Shown: in pieces, positions 1 to 4,087 of the stretch
How the letters are laid out: each line of letters opens with the position of its first letter
Position numbering within the stretch: the stretch's first letter is position 1
Assembly: GCA_030445875.1 (NCBI GenBank)
Contig: JASUSX010000149.1
Location: forward strand, 1-5,280
Length of the DNA stretch: 5,280 nt
Direction of reading: 5' to 3'
Origin: Clostridia bacterium
GTDB lineage: Bacteria > Bacillota > DSM-521 > Neomoorellales > Neomoorellaceae
Notes under the pieces: model-generated
Databases searched by the model: none
Told to the model about the DNA's origin: nothing
What the model saw: the letters and a program-made list of their open reading frames with translations, nothing else
Translations under genes and position numbers: made by a program

Positions 1-1
1 A

Positions 2-19
2 CAATCTTTTTCCTCCCCC
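2..19 (-). promoter_or_regulatory. Possible ribosome binding site and TTG start of a gene leaving the left edge
   Basis: On the minus strand a GGGGGAGG sequence (12-19) is followed after seven bases by a TTG (2-4), which is normal spacing for a Firmicute start. A perfect TATAAT occurs upstream on the same strand at 33-38, but the matching -35 region falls inside the terminator stem and is poor. The reading frame cannot be followed because the window ends, so whether a gene starts here is unproven. Confidence 0.3.
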
Positions 20-32
20 GCAATCTGGCTTA

Positions 33-72
33 ATTATAACAGAAAGCGGGCCGGGCTGAAAGCCCGGCCCGC
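33..72 (-). terminator. Rho-independent terminator of the larB-membrane protein unit
   Basis: A perfect 12-bp GC-rich stem pairs 46-57 with 61-72 around a three-base loop (58-60). Read on the minus strand, it is followed by a T-rich tail (TTTCTGTTATAATT). The plus-strand side has no T-tract, so it acts for minus-strand transcription. It lies 14 bases beyond the stop of the upstream membrane-protein gene and closes that transcript. Confidence 0.9.
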
Positions 73-86
73 CTGGCCGTACATTA

Positions 87-425
87 CTAACGCAACTCCG
101 TGGGAACAAAGGCATCGATTACGCCGATGACCAGGGCCGCCAGTAAAGCACCCAGGATATTCACGCTTAAGTAAGCGGGAATGATAAATTGAGCCAGATA
201 GATTACTACTGCCGCGACGATAAAGCCAACGATGCCGCGGCCATGGGGCGAAATCCGTTTACCCAGGACGGCTTCCGCCAGCCAGCCCAGGATGGCAATA
301 ACGACGGCCGCAATCAGGGCACCAGTAAAACCCGCCACCCTGATGCCAGGGAGGATAAAGCCTACCAGCATCAGCACCAGGGCTGAAACCACGAAGCGGA
401 CTACGGCACCAACCCAATTGGTCAT
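87..425 (-). CDS. Phage holin family 4 / YvlD-like small integral membrane protein
   Basis: The product is a 112-residue protein, almost entirely hydrophobic, with four predicted membrane helices at about residues 5-25, 34-55, 64-83 and 88-106. It contains an internal duplication: FILPGIRVAGFTGALIAAV (about 23-41) resembles FIIPAYLSVNILGALLAAL (about 80-98). The P-[GA]-[IY] turn followed by a G-A-L-[IL]-A-A helix is typical of the family Pfam calls phage holin superfamily 4, which includes Bacillus YvlD. Despite the name, most chromosomal members are not demonstrated holins and their function is unknown; there is no lysin or other phage gene here. The ATG start is clear: AGGAGGTGATC, a near-perfect complement of the 16S 3' end, precedes it with seven bases between AGGAGG and ATG. 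It lies 65 bases downstream of larB on the same strand, probably co-transcribed, and is followed by a strong terminator. Confidence 0.85.
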   Translation of the reverse strand: MTNWVGAVVRFVVSALVLMLVGFILPGIRVAGFTGALIAAVVIAILGWLAEAVLGKRISPHGRGIVGFIVAAVVIYLAQFIIPAYLSVNILGALLAALVIGVIDAFVPTELR

Positions 426-429
426 ATGA

Positions 430-474
430 TCACCTCCTCAGGGTTTGCCTATAACATTCCCGAAAAGGAGGTAA
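430..474 (-). promoter_or_regulatory. SD/anti-SD inverted repeat in front of the membrane-protein gene
   Basis: Read on the minus strand, TTACCTCCTT (465-474) can pair with GAGGAGGTGA (430-439), the ribosome binding site of the downstream gene. The stem is about ten base pairs, two of them G-U, with a 25-base loop. In a transcript reading through from larB this would hide the ribosome binding site. The pairing is read directly from the sequence; a regulatory role is inference. Confidence 0.4.
448..456 (-). promoter_or_regulatory. Weak extended -10 candidate for the membrane-protein gene
   Basis: The minus strand reads TGTTATAGG, a TGn extension plus a four-of-six -10 box. No good -35 is present at 17 bases. 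A transcript starting about seven bases downstream (near 441) would keep the ribosome binding site but lose the upstream anti-SD arm. Weak evidence only. Confidence 0.2.
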
Positions 475-490
475 AATATACAATTCCTGA

Positions 491-1252
491 TCACCTAGTC
501 ACTTTTTTCAGGCGGGTAATTGTTGTGGCCAAGGCGGCAGCGCCAAAGCCGTTGTCGATATTGACGACCCCAATCCCGGCGGCACAGCTGTTGAGCATAG
601 TAAGCAGGGCCGCCAGCCCGCCGAAACTGGCGCCATAACCAACGCTGGTCGGCACTGCGATCACCGGCCGGTCGACCAGGCCGGCCACTACGCTGGCCAG
701 GGCCCCTTCCATACCTGCCACGACAATAACTACATCCGCCCGGCGAACCTGTTCCACCCGGCTTAACAGCCGGTGGATGCCGGCTACCCCCACATCATAT
801 ATCCTTTCCACTTCGTTGCCCATCACGGTAGCCGTTACGGCCGCCTCTTCCGCCACGGGGAGATCGGCCGTCCCGGCGCTCAAAACGGCCACCCGGCCGC
901 CAGTAGGTTTAATCTCCCCGGCGGGGACGACAATGGTCCGCGCTACCTCGTTAAATTCCGCCGCTGGCAATTGGACGGCGACCTCCTGGTATACCTCCCT
1001 GGTAGTCCTGGTCACCAGGACCGTAGAACCGGCAGCAGCCAGGTGAGCGGCGATTGCTACTACCTGCTCCTTCGTTTTGCCCTGGCCGAAAATAACCTCG
1101 GGGAAACCGTTCCTTAAGGCACGGTGGTGATCAACTTTGGCAAAGCCCAGGTCCTCTTCCTTCAGGGACTTCAGGTACTCCATAACTCTCTCCAGTTCCA
1201 CCTGACCGGCCCGGTAGGCCTGCAGCAGTTGTTTTAATTGGGATTCGGTCAT
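491..1252 (-). CDS. larB: LarB, pyridinium-3,5-biscarboxylate mononucleotide synthase (nickel-pincer cofactor synthesis)
   Basis: LarB carries out the first step of nickel-pincer nucleotide synthesis. It carboxylates nicotinic acid adenine dinucleotide at C5 of the pyridinium ring and releases AMP, giving the biscarboxylate mononucleotide that LarE and LarC then sulfurate and load with nickel. The 253-residue product has the family layout: a short helical N-terminus, the LGFAKVDHHRALRNGFPEV stretch (about 35-53), then a PurE-like carboxylase domain with VLSAGTADLPVAEEA (123-137), VAGMEGALASVVAGLV (178-193) and PTSVGYGASFGGLAALL (201-217). Cys223 in MLNSCAAGIG matches the cysteine reported to bond the substrate ring in Lactobacillus LarB. 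The ATG start has GGAGG seven bases upstream (1260-1264). No larA, larC or larE lies in this window. Older annotations call this family AIR carboxylase-like or NCAIR mutase-like, but it is distinct from PurE. Confidence 0.93.
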   Translation of the reverse strand: MTESQLKQLLQAYRAGQVELERVMEYLKSLKEEDLGFAKVDHHRALRNGFPEVIFGQGKTKEQVVAIAAHLAAAGSTVLVTRTTREVYQEVAVQLPAAEFNEVARTIVVPAGEIKPTGGRVAVLSAGTADLPVAEEAAVTATVMGNEVERIYDVGVAGIHRLLSRVEQVRRADVVIVVAGMEGALASVVAGLVDRPVIAVPTSVGYGASFGGLAALLTMLNSCAAGIGVVNIDNGFGAAALATTITRLKKVTR

Positions 1253-1293
1253 GGTTAATCCTCCAGGTCTAAATTATTGCTTTAAGGAATAAA

Positions 1294-2373
1294 ATGGCTA
1301 GCAGCGAGGGGGCGGAAGGGTTGCGGATTCACGTCATTACCCGCTGGCAGGCCAGGGCTCTCATAGTATGCCTGGCAAAGGTATTATTTACCCTCATGGT
1401 CGCTTTCTCCCTGCTGGCTGGCACCTGGCGCCTGGTTAAAGCCACCCAGGCCCTCCCTTTTTCCCTGCCCAGCTATTCCGCCTGGCTTCCCCTGCCCTTC
1501 CTGGAGGGGATTTTAAGCGAGGGCCTGCCCACCCTGGCCCTGCGCGCAGCCAGCAGTCCCCCGGAGGATTCCGGGGCCGCCCTGGCCGCCGCCGTCCAGG
1601 TCCTGGCTTCACCCCTGGTAGTCTTTCCCGGTGGTACCGGGGTAACGCGTCTCCTGACCACCGAGGAAGAGTATGAGTTACCCCAGCCGCCCCCGGAAGA
1701 AAGCCCGCCCCCGGCACCGGCGGAAGGGGAAATCCCCAGCGCTAAAAACCCCCTGGTTGCTATATACAACACCCACAACGCGGAATCCTACCAGCCCAGC
1801 GAGGGTCAGGCGAAATTCCCCGGCAAGAATGGTGGCGTCAGCCAGGTGGCAGCAGTCCTGGCTGACACTTTAAGCAAGGATTACGGTATCCCGGTGGTCC
1901 GCTCGACTACCATCCATGACTACCCGGACTTCCCCCGGGCTTACGCCAATTCCGAAAAAACCCTGAAGAGGATGCTGGCGGAGAACCCTTCCGTGCTGGT
2001 GGCCCTGGATATTCATCGCGATGCCGGCCTGCCGGCACCGCCGGTGGCGGAAATTGAGAACCAGAAGGTAGCCCAGGTGCTGATAATCGTGGGTAGCGAC
2101 GCCCGCCTGGAGCACCCCCACTGGCGCCAGAACGAGGCCTTTGGCCGGCGTCTGGCCCAAAAGATGGATGATGTCTACCCCGGCCTGTGCCTGGGTGTCC
2201 GCGTGCAGGAAGGGCGCTATAACCAGCACCTCCTGCCCCGGGCCCTCTTGTTAGAAATTGGCAGCGATAACAATTCCCTGGAAGAGGCCGAACGCTCAGC
2301 CCGCCTGGTGGCCCGGGTCCTGGCGGTCGTCATCGAGGAAATACGGCAGGAAAACCCGGCGCAAGCCAGTTAA
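1294..2373 (+). CDS. spoIIP: Stage II sporulation protein P (SpoIIP), engulfment peptidoglycan hydrolase
   Basis: SpoIIP is a mother-cell, membrane-anchored peptidoglycan amidase/endopeptidase that works with SpoIID and SpoIIM during forespore engulfment. The 359-residue frame has a short cytoplasmic N-terminus, one membrane segment (about 21-46), a variable extracytoplasmic region, a Pro/Glu-rich linker (about 130-146) and the C-terminal amidase domain (about 153-350). Domain signatures are VAIYNTHNAESY (155-166), the conserved HDYP (208-211), LDIHRDA (239-245) and LLEIGSDNNSLEEA (319-332). His161 and His241 are the likely zinc ligands and Glu321 the likely catalytic acid. Length is in the usual range (B. 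subtilis about 400). The ATG has only AAGGA five bases upstream. An in-frame TTG at 1321, eight bases after GAGGGGG (1306-1312), would give 350 residues and is a serious alternative. The 41-base gap to the divergent larB is AT-rich; I could not find a convincing sigma-E promoter. Confidence 0.93.
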   Translation: MASSEGAEGLRIHVITRWQARALIVCLAKVLFTLMVAFSLLAGTWRLVKATQALPFSLPSYSAWLPLPFLEGILSEGLPTLALRAASSPPEDSGAALAAAVQVLASPLVVFPGGTGVTRLLTTEEEYELPQPPPEESPPPAPAEGEIPSAKNPLVAIYNTHNAESYQPSEGQAKFPGKNGGVSQVAAVLADTLSKDYGIPVVRSTTIHDYPDFPRAYANSEKTLKRMLAENPSVLVALDIHRDAGLPAPPVAEIENQKVAQVLIIVGSDARLEHPHWRQNEAFGRRLAQKMDDVYPGLCLGVRVQEGRYNQHLLPRALLLEIGSDNNSLEEAERSARLVARVLAVVIEEIRQENPAQAS

Positions 2374-2376
2374 ATG

Positions 2377-2405
2377 TTGCTTTTACTAATCGGCCATGAT
2401 AAAAT
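2377..2405 (+). promoter_or_regulatory. Sigma-A type promoter for rpsT
   Basis: A TTGCTT -35 (2377-2382) and a TAAAAT -10 (2400-2405) are separated by exactly 17 bases. The -10 carries a TGn extension (TGA, 2397-2399). It begins three bases after the spoIIP stop and gives rpsT a vegetative promoter separate from the sporulation gene upstream. The predicted start site (about 2411) would leave a leader of only about 15 bases. Confidence 0.55.
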
Positions 2406-2425
2406 AGGGCAGGAGGTGAACTGGG

Positions 2426-2689
2426 GTGCCTAATATTAAATCAGCTATTAAGCGGGTGGAACTGGCCCGAATCCGTACCCAGCGGAACAGGGCAATCAAA
2501 TCCCGTGTGAAAACCGCCGTTAAAAAATTCCGGGCAGCCGTGGAACAAGGTGGTGCTGACGCTACCGCCAGCCTGCGCCAGGCCATCTGCGCCATTGATA
2601 AAGCCGTTACCAAAGGCGTGCTACATCCGAATACCGCTGCCCGGAAAAAATCGACCCTGCAGCGTCTTTTTAATAAAACGTCCGCCTGA
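2426..2689 (+). CDS. rpsT: 30S ribosomal protein S20
   Basis: S20 is a primary binding protein of the small ribosomal subunit; it binds 16S rRNA as a long helical bundle. The 87-residue product is the usual length and very rich in Lys and Arg. It has the family signatures MPNIKSAIKRV at the N-terminus, RNRAIKSRVKTAVKKF (20-35) and the conserved C-terminal HPNTAARKKSTLQRLF (67-82). The start is GTG, supported by AGGAGGTGA at 2411-2419 and by the conserved P-N-I-K-S N-terminus. It lies 52 bases after spoIIP with its own promoter and is followed by a terminator, so it is probably a single-gene unit in vegetative cells. Spillover from spoIIP transcription is possible because no terminator separates them. 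Confidence 0.97.
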   Translation: MPNIKSAIKRVELARIRTQRNRAIKSRVKTAVKKFRAAVEQGGADATASLRQAICAIDKAVTKGVLHPNTAARKKSTLQRLFNKTSA

Positions 2690-2708
2690 AGCCCTTACTT
2701 TTGCCTGT

Positions 2709-2742
2709 AACCCCCATAAGTAGCAGGGGGTTTAATTTATGG
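2709..2742 (+). terminator. Rho-independent terminator after rpsT
   Basis: AACCCCC (2709-2715) pairs with GGGGGTT (2726-2732) around a ten-base loop and is followed by TTTAATTTAT. The stem starts about 20 bases after the rpsT stop. It isolates rpsT from the next plus-strand gene, which has its own promoter. Confidence 0.8.
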
Positions 2743-2746
2743 GCGA

Positions 2747-2776
2747 GAATTTTCCCCCCTTCTTAATGCCATAATA
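2747..2776 (+). promoter_or_regulatory. Candidate sigma-G (late forespore) promoter
   Basis: The -10 CATAATA (2770-2776) fits the sigma-G consensus CATWHTA at every position. The -35 GAATT (2747-2751) fits GHATR at four of five, and the spacer is the standard 18 bases. Predicted transcription starts near 2783, about 28 bases ahead of the small gene at 2811. A sigma-A reading of the same stretch (TAATAT as -10) lacks a usable -35. Confidence 0.5.
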
Positions 2777-2810
2777 TGAACAGGCTTAACGAAAGGGGGG
2801 ATTTTGATCT

Positions 2811-3014
2811 ATGCCGGAAAAAACTGGCCCGGCTAAAGGCCGGCCGGAAAAGGAAGCCGCCCGGAAGGGTGTTACCGCTGAAGGTACCCCGGGAACCGCC
2901 TATGAGTTTGCTACTGAAATAACGACCCCAGGCACTAAAGCAGCCGGTACCGTCAGGGGCGCTGCGGGAACAGTCCGCGGGAAAGAACAAAAGAAAACTG
3001 ATGTCACGGAATAA
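2811..3014 (+). CDS. Small hydrophilic protein, candidate GPR-cleavable small acid-soluble spore protein
   Basis: This is a 67-residue protein with no Cys, Trp, His, Asn, Ser or Leu. It is made mostly of Thr, Ala, Gly, Glu and Lys, with no membrane segment or signal peptide, and is probably disordered. Residues 31-37 read YEFATEI. Alpha/beta spore proteins have YEIASEF and gamma-type SspE has TEFASET at the site cut by the germination protease GPR. The P1 Glu (32), hydrophobic P1' (Phe33) and P2' Ala (34) required by GPR are all present. A tandem heptapeptide AAGTVRG (44-50 and 51-57) follows; its two copies use different codons at six of seven positions. The ATG is preceded by AAAGGGGGG with ten bases between, and upstream sits a sigma-G-like promoter. 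The second conserved block of alpha/beta spore proteins is absent, so it is not of that class. A real gene is likely; the spore-protein role is inference. Confidence 0.72.
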   Translation: MPEKTGPAKGRPEKEAARKGVTAEGTPGTAYEFATEITTPGTKAAGTVRGAAGTVRGKEQKKTDVTE

Positions 3015-3016
3015 AG

Positions 3017-3042
3017 AAGGGGGAGCATTATTGCTCCCCTTT
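3017..3042. terminator. Bidirectional terminator between convergent genes
   Basis: AAGGGGGAGCA (3017-3027) pairs with TGCTCCCCTTT (3032-3042), an 11-bp stem with one G-U and a four-base TTAT loop. It lies exactly between the stop of the small plus-strand gene (3014) and the stop of holA (3044). The minus-strand exit is T-rich (TTCTTTATT), so it is strongest for holA; the plus-strand tail is TTTGTTAAT. Confidence 0.85.
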
Positions 3043-3043
3043 G

Positions 3044-4036
3044 TTAATGCTCTCCGGTGATATGCCAGATAGCTTCCTCTAACAAGAGCCCGGGAGAGCC
3101 CTGGCCGGTCTTGAGGCCGGTATCTACCAACAATAACTCCGCCAGGGCGCGGCCGGCGGCAGGCAGGGAGAAATGGCGCGCCTGAGCCGCCACCTTTTGC
3201 AGAACAAAGGGCTTGAGCCGCAGCCTGGTAGCTAGTTCGCCCTGGTCCGCTGCCAGGTGATACTGGTAAATGAGGCGCACCTGGCGGGCCAGCATGGCCA
3301 CTATACCCAGGGGTGCTTCACCCCTGGCCAGCAGCCGGCGCAGGGTGTTAATTGCCAGGGTGGCGTCACGGTTGCCCAGGGCATCGACCAGCTGGAAGAT
3401 GGTAGCCTCGGCGTCTGCGGCCGGGACCAGGGCCTGGACAGCGGCCGCCGTTATTGTACCTGGTGCGCCCAGGTAGGTCATAACTTTAGCTAATTCATTC
3501 CTGGCCTGGCGCAGGTCACCAGCGCTGGCTCGGGCCAGGAGCCGCGCCGCCGCCGGTTGTAAAGTATAGCCCTCCTGGCTGGTCTCCCCCTGCAGCCACT
3601 TCTCCAACTCCGATCCCTTCAGGGGAGAAAACTCGACCACCTGGCCCGCCTGCTGGATTATCTTCACCAGCTTTAAGCGTTTATCGATATTGCCAGGAAA
3701 AACCAGCACCAGGCAGGTCGTCGCCGCCGGCTGGGCCAAGTAGGCTTGGAGGTCCCCCCCGCTGTCCTTTAAAATTTCCGGGGACGGGTCCTTTATTACT
3801 ACCAGGCGCTTTGGGGCCAGGGCCGGCAGGGTATCCGCCAGCAGGACAACCTGCGCGGCTGCCATCTCCCGCCCGTCCAGCTCCTGGTAGTCAAAGGCTG
3901 CGACCTCCGGCGGGATGAGCCTGGCCTGCAGCTTTCTTAAGGCCAGTTCCAGAAGGTAGCCTTCCTCACCATAGAAAAGGTACACTGGAGCCACGCGGCC
4001 CTGCTCCAGTTCTCTTTCCAATTCTTGCCAGGCCAA
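3044..4036 (-). CDS. holA: DNA polymerase III subunit delta
   Basis: Delta is the subunit of the clamp loader that opens the beta sliding clamp so it can be placed on primed DNA. The 330-residue product has the family layout. Domain I carries VAPVYLFYGEEGYLLE (15-30), FDYQELDG (48-55) and LAPKRLVVIKD (73-83). A second, helical domain includes GDLRQARNELAKVMTYLG (173-190). The C-terminal collar domain contains IFQLVDALGNRD (213-224), MLARQVRLIYQ (248-258) and VDTGLKTG (304-311). The start is TTG: the frame runs back to a TGA at 4061-4063 without an ATG or GTG, and a GGGGGG ribosome binding site (4045-4050) lies eight bases upstream. The first internal Met is residue 58, too far in. It follows thiC by 51 bases with no terminator between, so it is probably co-transcribed, and it ends at a bidirectional terminator. 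Confidence 0.95.
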   Translation of the reverse strand: MAWQELERELEQGRVAPVYLFYGEEGYLLELALRKLQARLIPPEVAAFDYQELDGREMAAAQVVLLADTLPALAPKRLVVIKDPSPEILKDSGGDLQAYLAQPAATTCLVLVFPGNIDKRLKLVKIIQQAGQVVEFSPLKGSELEKWLQGETSQEGYTLQPAAARLLARASAGDLRQARNELAKVMTYLGAPGTITAAAVQALVPAADAEATIFQLVDALGNRDATLAINTLRRLLARGEAPLGIVAMLARQVRLIYQYHLAADQGELATRLRLKPFVLQKVAAQARHFSLPAAGRALAELLLVDTGLKTGQGSPGLLLEEAIWHITGEH

Positions 4037-4087
4037 ATCAATTGCCCCCCGGTAATTTCTTCAGCAGGGCTTTCTCCCCCATTCATT

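Noticed and set aside
87..425. A prophage holin signalling a prophage
   Set aside because: The family is widespread on chromosomes, and no endolysin, structural, integrase or attachment sequence is present around it.
426..638. A plus-strand frame with AAAAGGAGGT at 463-472 that looks like a good SD
   Set aside because: No suitable start codon follows within range, and the frame runs antisense into larB. The SD-like string is better explained as the anti-SD arm on the minus strand.
773..1117. A 114-codon plus-strand frame opposite larB
   Set aside because: It is antisense to well-conserved LarB motifs and its translation has no recognisable character.
1870..2229. A 119-codon minus-strand frame inside spoIIP
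   Set aside because: It is a shadow of the SpoIIP amidase domain, whose sense-strand motifs are unmistakable.
2763..2990. A 75-codon minus-strand frame opposite the small spore-protein candidate
   Set aside because: It covers the promoter and ribosome binding site of the plus-strand gene. The plus strand has the synonymous repeat, SD and terminator; the minus frame has none of these.
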